A stretch of DNA of 37,299 nucleotides from Marinobacter sp. Lineage in GTDB: Bacteria > Pseudomonadota > Gammaproteobacteria > Pseudomonadales > Oleiphilaceae. The notes beneath the pieces are model-generated. The model was given only the letters and a program-made list of their open reading frames with translations, had not been told where the DNA came from and did not search any database. Shown in pieces: positions 23,595-30,402 of this stretch. A program made the position numbers and the translations under genes. The stretch covers positions 1 through 37,299 of the forward strand of contig NZ_JACUUB010000022.1 in assembly GCF_014859525.1 (NCBI RefSeq), read 5' to 3'. How positions within the stretch are numbered: position 1 is the stretch's first letter; every line of letters starts with the position of its first letter.

Positions 23595-24897
23595 CGGGCA
23601 GTCGCTCAACCAGGCGCCCCCGAGGGAAGTGACAGATAAATTCGCTGCCTTCGCCCATTCTGCTTTTGATCTCAAGATTGCCGTCGTGATTGATCAGCAC
23701 ATGCTTGACGATGGCCAGGCCCAGGCCGGTGCCACCGGTGTCTTTATGGCGGCTTGGATCAGCCCGGTAAAAGCGCTCGGTCAGCCGCGGAATGTGCACC
23801 GGGTCGATGCCTATGCCGCTATCTTCAATGGACAGGTGGGCGCCGTCCCGGTTGGCGCTCCAGGTCACCGCAATACTGCCATTGGCCGGTGTGTATTTGA
23901 CGGCGTTGAAGATCAGGTTAGAGAACGCACTTCTGAGTTGGCTCTCATCTCCTTTCAGCAGTCGCTGGTCTGTGACCTTCAGCGTGATCTGGTGTTTTTT
24001 GTCGCCACTGAGCGCCCGGGCGTCGTGGCAGATCTGACCGACCAGCGCTTCGACATCGGTGAGCGCGTCATCCAGTGTGTGTTCGCCGGTTTCGATTTTC
24101 GATAACAGGATCAGGTCGGTAATCAGCGCCTCCATTCGGGATGACTGGGCGGCCATGGTGTTGATGGCGCGCCGCCATTTCGGGGGTAGCTCATTGCCGT
24201 GGTCAACCAGCGTCTCCAGGTACCCGCTGATGACTGTCAGCGGTGTGCGCATTTCGTGTGACACGTTACCGATGAAGTCCCTGCGCATCTGCTCTAGCTG
24301 ATACAGCCGGGTCACATCCTTGGCCACGAGCAGGCGATCATCGTCTCCGAACAGGCTGATCTGTATCTGCAGGTGGATGTGCGGCTTGGCCGGAGAATGG
24401 ATTTCCAGTGGCTCCCGGTAGTCGCGAGCGTCAAAGTAGGCTTTGAAGGCGGGTGTTCGAATCAGGTTGTGGATGTACTGACCTCGGTCTTTATTGGGCT
24501 TGAACCCCAGCAGGTACTCGGCCGAGCCGTTCCACCACTCCATGGTGCCACGGGCGTCGGTCATGACCACGCCGTCACGCATGGCATTGGTCGACTCCTG
24601 CACGCGGTTAATCCGGGCCCGCAGCCGATCCTGGGTCAACAGGTGATTTCGATGCAGTTTATGCAGGTGGTCGAAGATATCGCCCCAAAGTCCTACGCTT
24701 TGGGGAAGCTCGTCACTGGAGCTTGGGTTGGCCAGCCATTGGTAAAGCCGGCGTGCTTGCACCAGTGTCCACCAAAGATAGGTCGTCAGGCCAACCAGCA
24801 GGCCGTAAAGCGGCTGGCCGAAGATCCATCCGATCAGCGTCGTGGCGGCGAGGCCTGCGAAGATCAGGCGCAGATATCGTGACCAGTTGTACTGCAT
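23578..24897 (-). CDS. phoR: Phosphate-regulon sensor histidine kinase PhoR
   Basis: A 439-residue sensor kinase, near the 431 of E. coli PhoR. Two N-terminal membrane helices (about 8-27 and 29-46) are followed by a charged linker and a PAS domain (about 95-195) with AMRDGVVMTDARG. The HisKA domain has His214 in NVSHEMRTPL. The HATPase domain shows N-box FSNLIFNAVKYTP, G1 DSGIGID and G2 GGTGLGLAI. It phosphorylates PhoB under phosphate limitation, normally through the Pst transporter and PhoU, which are not in this window. An ATG at 24897 starts the typical short N-terminus; a TTG one codon earlier is possible. It lies 53 bp after phoB and is co-transcribed with it. Confidence 0.95.
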   Translation of the reverse strand: MQYNWSRYLRLIFAGLAATTLIGWIFGQPLYGLLVGLTTYLWWTLVQARRLYQWLANPSSSDELPQSVGLWGDIFDHLHKLHRNHLLTQDRLRARINRVQESTNAMRDGVVMTDARGTMEWWNGSAEYLLGFKPNKDRGQYIHNLIRTPAFKAYFDARDYREPLEIHSPAKPHIHLQIQISLFGDDDRLLVAKDVTRLYQLEQMRRDFIGNVSHEMRTPLTVISGYLETLVDHGNELPPKWRRAINTMAAQSSRMEALITDLILLSKIETGEHTLDDALTDVEALVGQICHDARALSGDKKHQITLKVTDQRLLKGDESQLRSAFSNLIFNAVKYTPANGSIAVTWSANRDGAHLSIEDSGIGIDPVHIPRLTERFYRADPSRHKDTGGTGLGLAIVKHVLINHDGNLEIKSRMGEGSEFICHFPRGRLVERLPETADN

Positions 24898-24950
24898 CAA
24901 ACAGTGCCTTGTTGAGTGTCTGGCGATGATGTGATGAAACCGGTGTTGAC

Positions 24951-25643
24951 TCAGACCGCCCGAGTTGAAAACCGGTACCCGGTGCCCCGCACCGTCTGGA
25001 TCAGATGGTCGTACTTGTCGCCCAGTGCCTTGCGCAGGCGCCGGATGTGCACATCTACCGTGCGTTCTTCTACATACACATTGCCACCCCAGACCTGATC
25101 CAGTAGCTGAGAACGAGTGTACACCCGTTCCTGATGCGTCATGAAGAACTGCAGCAGGCGGTATTCAGTGGGGCCCATGGTCAGAGCGCCTTCCGCGGAG
25201 GTGACCCGATGACCGATTGGGTCCAGAGTCAGGCCATTCACCTCAATGGGGCTGTCGACACCCGGTGGCGTGGCCCTTCGAAGCACCGCCTTAAGGCGCG
25301 CGACCAGCTCTCTGGGACTGAACGGTTTGGTGATGTAATCGTCCGCTCCGGCTTCCAGGCCCTGGATCTTGTTGTCTTCTTCCACTTTCGCGGTGAGCAT
25401 GATGATCGGGATGTCGGCGGTGGCCTCTTCCCGCTTCAGGCGACGGGCCAGTTCGACACCGCTGGTACCTGGCAACATCCAGTCGAGCAGGATCAAGTCC
25501 GGTTGTTTATCGACAATCAGGGCATGGGCTTCGCGGGCATCCGCTGCCTCCAGATAGTCGTAATCCGCCATTTCGAGTGCGACCGCGATCATTTCGCGAA
25601 TGGCTGCTTCGTCATCGACGATCAGGACAGTTTTTCCAGTCAT
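24951..25643 (-). CDS. phoB: Phosphate-regulon response regulator PhoB
   Basis: A 230-residue OmpR/PhoB-type regulator. The receiver domain (1-120) has the acidic pair in IVDDE, Asp54 in LILLDWMLP, the Thr in MLTAK, and Lys in YITKPFSP. The winged-helix domain (about 130-228) carries [33 protein letters not shown] and the final TVRGTGYRF, all typical of PhoB. It activates phosphate-starvation genes through Pho boxes. I chose the ATG at 25643 because it gives the [12 protein letters not shown] start seen in Pseudomonas-type PhoB and has AGG 9 bp upstream; an ATG two codons earlier is possible. A Pho box and -10 lie upstream, indicating autoregulation. phoR follows. Confidence 0.96.
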   Translation of the reverse strand: MTGKTVLIVDDEAAIREMIAVALEMADYDYLEAADAREAHALIVDKQPDLILLDWMLPGTSGVELARRLKREEATADIPIIMLTAKVEEDNKIQGLEAGADDYITKPFSPRELVARLKAVLRRATPPGVDSPIEVNGLTLDPIGHRVTSAEGALTMGPTEYRLLQFFMTHQERVYTRSQLLDQVWGGNVYVEERTVDVHIRRLRKALGDKYDHLIQTVRGTGYRFSTRAV

Positions 25644-25707
25644 GAGCATTAACCTGTGTCAGACCTCGAGAGCGCCAGAGTTGCTCTCCCTTTATTGTTG
25701 CGGGTCC

Positions 25708-25741
25708 ATTACAGCGTGTCTTTGTTACAAGTATATGACAT
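25708..25741 (-). promoter_or_regulatory. Pho box and -10 box of phoBR
   Basis: On the minus strand ATGTCATATACTTGTAACA (25741-25723) resembles the Pho box CTGTCATA-N-CTGTCAC/A, with both TGT(C/A)A repeats in place. Nine bases later TGTAAT (25713-25708) is a good -10, the usual geometry when a Pho box replaces the -35. Confidence 0.75.
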
Positions 25742-25751
25742 GGCTGAGGAG

Positions 25752-26648
25752 TCAGATGTACAGGTCGACGATCAGTCCTGCGAAAACAGCAAAGCCTGCC
25801 CAGTTGTTGTTGAGAAAAGCCTTGAAACAGCCCTCTCTCGAGCGATCTTTGGCAAGGTATTGCTGATAAACAAACAGCGTGGCCATTACAGCCACACCCA
25901 GGTAATAGACGCTGCCCAGCTCCGCCTGGTCACCAACCATGATCAGAATGACAATGACCATGGCTTGCAGAACGCCAATGATGGCGCGGTCGGCATCCCC
26001 AAAGAGCACCGCGGTCGATTTGATGCCGATTTTAACGTCGTCATCTCTGTCGACCATGGCATACAGGGTGTCGTAGGCGACGGTCCAGAGCACGTTGGCG
26101 GTAAACAGCAGCCAGGTCAGTTGGGTAAGTTGGTTGGCTTCTGCGGCCCAGGCCATGGGGATCGCCCAGGAAAAGGCTGCACCCAGAAACAACTGTGGCA
26201 GGTGGGTGTGCCGTTTCATGAACGGGTAGATAAATGCCAGCAGGGCACCGCCAAACGATAAATACAGTGTTAACGGGTTGGTGAATAGAAGCACCATCAG
26301 AAACGACACCAGGCACAGTCCGCCAAACAGGGCGAGTGCCTCCCAGGCCTTGATTCGGCCAGCGGTCAACGGACGATCCTGGGTGCGTTTGACGTGCCGG
26401 TCCAGATCACGGTCGGCAAAATCGTTAATGGCGCAGCCGGCAGCCCGCATGAAGAAAACCCCAAGGGTAAAGACCACAATGTTGCCGATTGAGGGGCTGC
26501 CCTCACCGGCTAGCCAGAGTGCCCACCAGGTTGGCCAGAGCAACAGCAGGGTGCCGATCGGGCGATCGATGCGAAGCAGCTTTGCGTAGTCTGTCAGGCG
26601 GACCTGAATATGTTCTGGCACGGCGTTTTGCAGCATGGCTGGGATCAT
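25752..26648 (-). CDS. ubiA: 4-hydroxybenzoate octaprenyltransferase UbiA
   Basis: A 298-residue membrane prenyltransferase with about eight or nine helices. The two Asp-rich motifs that bind the prenyl diphosphate with magnesium are [19 protein letters not shown] (about 95-115) and [20 protein letters not shown] (about 195-215). It attaches the polyprenyl tail to 4-hydroxybenzoate in ubiquinone synthesis, using the product of UbiC, whose gene lies just upstream. The ATG at 26648 is the most upstream sensible start; an ATG at 26636 is also possible and neither has a clear ribosome site. E. coli UbiA has 290 residues. The Pho box for phoBR lies right after the stop, so phoBR has its own promoter. 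Confidence 0.95.
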   Translation of the reverse strand: MIPAMLQNAVPEHIQVRLTDYAKLLRIDRPIGTLLLLWPTWWALWLAGEGSPSIGNIVVFTLGVFFMRAAGCAINDFADRDLDRHVKRTQDRPLTAGRIKAWEALALFGGLCLVSFLMVLLFTNPLTLYLSFGGALLAFIYPFMKRHTHLPQLFLGAAFSWAIPMAWAAEANQLTQLTWLLFTANVLWTVAYDTLYAMVDRDDDVKIGIKSTAVLFGDADRAIIGVLQAMVIVILIMVGDQAELGSVYYLGVAVMATLFVYQQYLAKDRSREGCFKAFLNNNWAGFAVFAGLIVDLYI

Positions 26649-26701
26649 CCGGTGATAGGTGCGTGGCGCAGGGGGGATTATAGCCAGCTCAGTGGTGCGG
26701 G

Positions 26702-27268
26702 TTAAAGCCGGGGTTGACTCTGGTAGAGTGCGGGTAATAGATATTCACCGACCATCAGAGCGTCTGCGCCTCGATGGAACAGCGAGCGTCTTGCCAGGAT
26801 GGGCTGATCTGGAACGGCCGGCTGGCATAACCCGGTTTCAAGTGGCCCGCGCACCCACTCCGGACGGCTGAATAAATAAGCGCCGAGCGGTTTGTTACCA
26901 AGGTGGCGCAGTCGCCGGCCCTGGCCGTCAAGACACGCTTGCGGAATGATGGTCCGGGCAAGCACCCAGGGCTCGCCATCGCCACACAAGCGGACTTCCC
27001 GGATCCACGCCAGTTGTCGTGGTCTAAGACCCAGACGCTGAGCCTCCTCCGTGGCAGGCACGCCAAAGCCCTCTTGGCAGATGTCGACATGGAAACGATC
27101 CCGGCATTGCTGTTGCAGCGCGCGGGTAAACGATCCGCCCACCGTTAACCAATAGCCCGCTTCGCCGCGAACGTCCGGGTTATAGAGGCCGGCAGCGGCG
27201 AGGGAGCGATACCAGCGCGTGGGCGGAATAATCAGCCCGTGGCTGTCATCAGAGCCCTTTAACGGCAT
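26702..27268 (-). CDS. ubiC: Chorismate lyase UbiC
   Basis: A 188-residue protein of the chorismate lyase family (165 in E. coli). It removes pyruvate from chorismate to give 4-hydroxybenzoate, the first step of ubiquinone synthesis. [12 protein letters not shown] contains the conserved Arg that binds the substrate, [11 protein letters not shown] is the central conserved segment, and [23 protein letters not shown] carries the C-terminal Glu. The start ATG at 27268 lies inside the last codons of hpt (20-bp overlap) with AGGGA 4-5 bp before it; a further in-frame start at 27313 is unlikely. ubiA follows after 53 bp. Confidence 0.92.
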   Translation of the reverse strand: MPLKGSDDSHGLIIPPTRWYRSLAAAGLYNPDVRGEAGYWLTVGGSFTRALQQQCRDRFHVDICQEGFGVPATEEAQRLGLRPRQLAWIREVRLCGDGEPWVLARTIIPQACLDGQGRRLRHLGNKPLGAYLFSRPEWVRGPLETGLCQPAVPDQPILARRSLFHRGADALMVGEYLLPALYQSQPRL

Positions 27269-27806
27269 AGATCCCTGGGGCGTTGCGCCAGTAGCCTTTG
27301 TAATCCATGCCATAACCGAACAGGAAGCGATCCTCCACCGACAGGCCGGTGAAATCTGCTTTCAGGCCCGGTCGCGCCTTTCGGTCGTGATCTTTATCGA
27401 CCAGTACCGCTGTCAGCACTTCGCGGGCACCCTGCGCGAGGCAGTAATCCGCAATGGCGCAGAGTGTCGTACCCTCATCCAGAATGTCGTCCACGATCAA
27501 TACGCTGCGGTCCTTCATGCTCGCCTCTGGCTGGAGCTTCCATTCCAGAATGCCGCCGGTGGTTTCCTGGCGGTAACGGGTGGCGTGCAGGTATTCCGCC
27601 TGAACCGGAAATTTGAGCCTGGTCAGTAGTTGGCCGGTCAGGATGAGGCCGCCGTTCATGACGCAGAACAGCAAAGGGTTGCTGTCTTTAAGGCGATCGG
27701 TAATGGCATGCGCCAGCACGTCGATAGCAGAGCTTACCTGCTGTTCATTCACCAGGCAGTCGGCTTCAGCCATGATCTGGTTCATTTCGGCGACGGTATC
27801 GGTCAT
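27249..27806 (-). CDS. hpt: Hypoxanthine-guanine phosphoribosyltransferase
   Basis: A 185-residue type I phosphoribosyltransferase. The PRPP-binding motif is SVLIVDDILDEGTTL (about 101-115), preceded by CVMNGGLILTGQLL, and VDKDHDRKARPGLKADFTGL with FLFGYGMDYKGYWRN follows. The last region matches hypoxanthine/guanine-type enzymes. It salvages hypoxanthine and guanine to IMP and GMP. The ATG at 27806 is preceded by AGGA. The gene heads the minus-strand series hpt-ubiC-ubiA, and its final bases overlap ubiC. Length is normal for the family (about 180). The exact base preference is not decided by sequence alone. Confidence 0.93.
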   Translation of the reverse strand: MTDTVAEMNQIMAEADCLVNEQQVSSAIDVLAHAITDRLKDSNPLLFCVMNGGLILTGQLLTRLKFPVQAEYLHATRYRQETTGGILEWKLQPEASMKDRSVLIVDDILDEGTTLCAIADYCLAQGAREVLTAVLVDKDHDRKARPGLKADFTGLSVEDRFLFGYGMDYKGYWRNAPGIYAVKGL

Positions 27807-27835
27807 AACAGTCGGATCCTGTCGTAAAACGGCGG

Positions 27836-27841
27836 ATTATA
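27836..27841 (-). promoter_or_regulatory. -10 box of the hpt-ubiC-ubiA transcript
   Basis: On the minus strand a perfect TATAAT lies about 30 bp before the hpt start. No good -35 is seen at 17 bp. The 170 bp between this box and the rubredoxin promoter contain nothing I can support beyond a weak 31-codon frame that I reject. Confidence 0.55.
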
Positions 27842-28027
27842 CCGAAGAGGGGACACCGAAGGGAGGGGCGTATCGCAACCGATGCATCTGTAATTATGGC
27901 TATTGGCACAAAACCCGTGGATGGTCCGTCCATGCTGGCATTGGTCAATGGCGAGGTGACAGGTATTATGCCTGCTGTTTTCAGCGTATGAACTGGACGG
28001 GTGTTTATTCCATGCTGAATGCAAAGC

Positions 28028-28056
28028 TTGATTGTTGCATTGTCAGACAATAATAT
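28028..28056 (+). promoter_or_regulatory. Promoter of the rubredoxin operon
   Basis: TTGATT (28028-28033), a 17-bp spacer and TAATAT (28051-28056) make a good sigma-70 promoter about 28 bp before the start codon. A small inverted repeat ATTGT-CAG-ACAAT sits in the spacer and reaches the -10, so it may be an operator. Confidence 0.65.
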
Positions 28057-28083
28057 CCGCTCAACATTTATCGGAGAACCAGT

Positions 28084-28251
28084 ATGAAGAAGTGGCAGTG
28101 TGTAGTTTGTGGTCTGATTTACGACGAAGCCGAAGGCTGGCCGGAAGACGGCATCGAGCCGGGCACCGTGTGGGACGACGTGCCCGATGATTGGGTGTGC
28201 CCGGACTGTGGCGTGGGTAAAGAAGACTTCGAGATGATCGAAATCAGCTGA
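28084..28251 (+). CDS. rubA: Rubredoxin
   Basis: A 55-residue iron protein. Two knuckles CVVCG (Cys6, Cys9) and CPDCG (Cys39, Cys42) hold one iron, with the conserved Tyr13, Trp30 and Trp37 around them. Rubredoxins of this type pass electrons from rubredoxin reductase to alkane hydroxylase (AlkB) or other acceptors; the reductase gene follows directly, but no AlkB gene is in the window. GGAG precedes the ATG at 28084. A sigma-70 promoter lies just upstream. The name follows the Pseudomonas RubA family. Confidence 0.96.
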   Translation: MKKWQCVVCGLIYDEAEGWPEDGIEPGTVWDDVPDDWVCPDCGVGKEDFEMIEIS

Positions 28252-28266
28252 TAACGGAGCAGGATG

Positions 28267-29424
28267 ATGACCGACCAGGCACCGATCGTGATCGTGGGTA
28301 CCGGATTGTCCGGATACTCGTTGGTAAGAGAGTTCCGCAAGCTAGACAAAGACACTCCGATTGTCATGGTCACGGCGGATGACGGCGTGAGTTATTCCAA
28401 GCCCATGCTGTCCACTGGATTCACCAAGGATAAAGATGCCGAGGGACTGACACAGGCAGGTACCGATGCCATGGCCGAGCAGTTGGGTGTTGATGTGCGA
28501 ACCTACACCACCGTAACCGGTATTGATGTGAACAACCATGAGTTAGTGCTGGGTGACCAGCGGTTGGTCTACAGCAAGTTGGTGTTGGCCTGGGGCGCGG
28601 ACGTTATTCGGCTTGGGCTGGCTGGAGATGGCCTTGATCGGGTTCACTCCATCAATGATTTGATGGACTACCGGGCGTTTCGCAAGGCTCTGGAAGGCGG
28701 CAAGCGGGTGGTTATCATGGGGGCCGGTCTGATCGGTTGTGAGTTTGCCAACGACCTGCGTAACGGTGGCTATGAGGTGGACGTTATCGCACCGGATTCG
28801 GCGGTCATGCCGAGCCTGTTGCCGGAGGCCGCCGCCAGGGCGGTACAGCACGAACTGACGGAGCTGGGCGCGCGCTTTCATCTGGGTACGGTGGTCGACC
28901 GCGTGGATCAGGGCACCTCTGGGGTCCGCGTGACACTTGCCAACGGTGAGATCCTGGAGGCGGATCTGGTGGTTTCTGCGGTGGGCTTGCGCCCACGTAC
29001 GGAACTCGCCAAGGCGTCCGGCATCGCCGTTGGCAAAGGCATCGTGGTCAATCGCGCCCTGGAAACCTCAGCCGCCGATGTCTATGCCCTGGGCGATTGC
29101 GCCGAGGTGGATGGTCAGGTGCTGTTGTATGTGTTGCCTTTGATGGCGAGCGCCCGGGCTCTGGCGAAAACCCTCACCGGGGAGCGTACGAACGTTCGTT
29201 ATGGCACCATGCCGATTATGGTCAAGACGCCCTGCTGCCCGACGGCGGTTTGCCCGCCACCGCCCGGCACTGATGGTAGCTGGCAGGTAGAACAGGACGG
29301 CTCTGACGTAAAAGCACTGTTTACGTCGCCCGCAGGTGATGTGCTCGGGTTTGCGGTCACCGGCCGGTTTGCGGTCGAAAAACAGGCCCTGGCGAAAGTG
29401 GTTCCTCCCATTCATCACGACTGA
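28267..29424 (+). CDS. rubB: Rubredoxin-NAD(+) reductase
   Basis: A 385-residue FAD- and NAD(P)H-dependent oxidoreductase of the pyridine nucleotide-disulfide family. The FAD-binding Rossmann motif is VIVGTGLSGYS near the N-terminus, the NAD-binding motif is IMGAGLIGCEFA (about 155-166), and the second FAD contact is VYALGDCAEVDG (about 270). It reduces the rubredoxin encoded just upstream. The ATG at 28267 is favoured because GGAG lies 7 bp before it and the start then matches Pseudomonas RubB; the ATG at 28264 is possible. C-terminal rubredoxin-reductase-like segments include YGTMPIMVKTPCCP. There are 15 bp between rubA and this gene, so they form one operon. Confidence 0.94.
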   Translation: MTDQAPIVIVGTGLSGYSLVREFRKLDKDTPIVMVTADDGVSYSKPMLSTGFTKDKDAEGLTQAGTDAMAEQLGVDVRTYTTVTGIDVNNHELVLGDQRLVYSKLVLAWGADVIRLGLAGDGLDRVHSINDLMDYRAFRKALEGGKRVVIMGAGLIGCEFANDLRNGGYEVDVIAPDSAVMPSLLPEAAARAVQHELTELGARFHLGTVVDRVDQGTSGVRVTLANGEILEADLVVSAVGLRPRTELAKASGIAVGKGIVVNRALETSAADVYALGDCAEVDGQVLLYVLPLMASARALAKTLTGERTNVRYGTMPIMVKTPCCPTAVCPPPPGTDGSWQVEQDGSDVKALFTSPAGDVLGFAVTGRFAVEKQALAKVVPPIHHD

Positions 29425-29433
29425 CCTTTTGCG

Positions 29434-29455
29434 ATCGGGGCCAGATGGCCCCGAT
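29434..29455 (+). terminator. Probable terminator of the rubredoxin operon
   Basis: ATCGGGGCCA and TGGCCCCGAT are perfect 10-bp arms separated by 2 bp. The tail GTGTGCTTTCTTT is only partly T-rich, so strength is moderate. Confidence 0.6.
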
Positions 29456-29541
29456 GTGTGCTTTCTTTGCCTGTAGTCGTTGCGAAATTTACCTGTCTGG
29501 GGTAAAAATCGTTCGTGAGCTAACAAATGACAGGAGCGGGC

Positions 29542-30402
29542 ATGCTTGAAGTAACCCGAAAGCTGGTGGAGTTGTTGGATTTATCCCCCATCGGTGACGA
29601 TCATTTTCAGGGTGAGAGCGAAGACCTCGGTTTTCCCCATGTGTTTGGTGGTCAGGTGCTGGGGCAGGCGCTGATGGCGGCCAGTCGTACGGTTGAGAAT
29701 CGTCTTTGTCACTCTCTGCACGCCTATTTTCTGCGCCCGGGTAACCACAGCATGCCGATTGATTACGAGGTGCAGCGGGTTCGCGATGGCGTCTCCTTTG
29801 CTGTACGACGGGTGATTGCCCGGCAGGATGGCAAGGAGATCCTGACGGGTTCCATGTCGTTTCAAGTGGCTGAAGACGGTCTGGACCATCAGGTTGCGAT
29901 GCCAGATGCCCCGGACCCGGAGTCGCTAAAATCAGAACAGGATTGGGGTAAACTGATCGCCGAGAAGGTGCCGGAACACCTTCGTGATCTGCTGGCTCGG
30001 GATCGCCCCATCGAAATACGTCCGGTTAATCCGATCAACCCGTTCAAGCCGGAGAAGCGCCCGCCTCATCGTCAGAACTGGTTCCGGGCCATGGGGCCAT
30101 TGCCGGATGACCCGGTGTTACACCAGTGTCTGCTTGCCTATGCCTCTGATTTCAGTTTTCTCGGTACGTCACTGAATCCCCATGGGCGCACGTTCATGAG
30201 CAAGAACATGCAAGTGGCCAGTCTTGATCACGCCATCTGGTTTCATCGGGGGTTCAGGATGGACGATTGGCTGCTGTACGACAAAGACAGTCCCAGTGCC
30301 TCTGGAGGGCGGGGCTTCAATCGGGGTAATTTCTTCACGCAGGACGGCGTGTTGGTGGCGTCAACCACTCAGGAAGCGCTGATCCGGGAACGGCTTGGCT
30401 GA
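29542..30402 (+). CDS. tesB: Acyl-CoA thioesterase II TesB
   Basis: A 286-residue double-hotdog thioesterase, the same length as E. coli TesB. The N-terminal half has SEDLGFPHVFGGQVLGQALMAA and LHAYFLRPGN. The second half has YASDFSFLG with the catalytic Asp, ASLDHAIWFHR, and a Thr-Gln pair near the end (VASTTQEALIR). It hydrolyses medium- and long-chain acyl-CoA. The ATG at 29542 has AGGAG 5 bp upstream and gives the normal N-terminus; an ATG at 29527 lies upstream of that site and is rejected. The last 34 bp overlap the 3' end of the minus-strand EAL gene. Its role would fit with FadE. Confidence 0.95.
   Translation: MLEVTRKLVELLDLSPIGDDHFQGESEDLGFPHVFGGQVLGQALMAASRTVENRLCHSLHAYFLRPGNHSMPIDYEVQRVRDGVSFAVRRVIARQDGKEILTGSMSFQVAEDGLDHQVAMPDAPDPESLKSEQDWGKLIAEKVPEHLRDLLARDRPIEIRPVNPINPFKPEKRPPHRQNWFRAMGPLPDDPVLHQCLLAYASDFSFLGTSLNPHGRTFMSKNMQVASLDHAIWFHRGFRMDDWLLYDKDSPSASGGRGFNRGNFFTQDGVLVASTTQEALIRERLG

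Noticed and set aside
27896..27991. Short frame of 31 codons between hpt and the rubredoxin gene
   Set aside because: It has no ribosome site, no recognisable motif and lies upstream of a good promoter, so it is probably chance.
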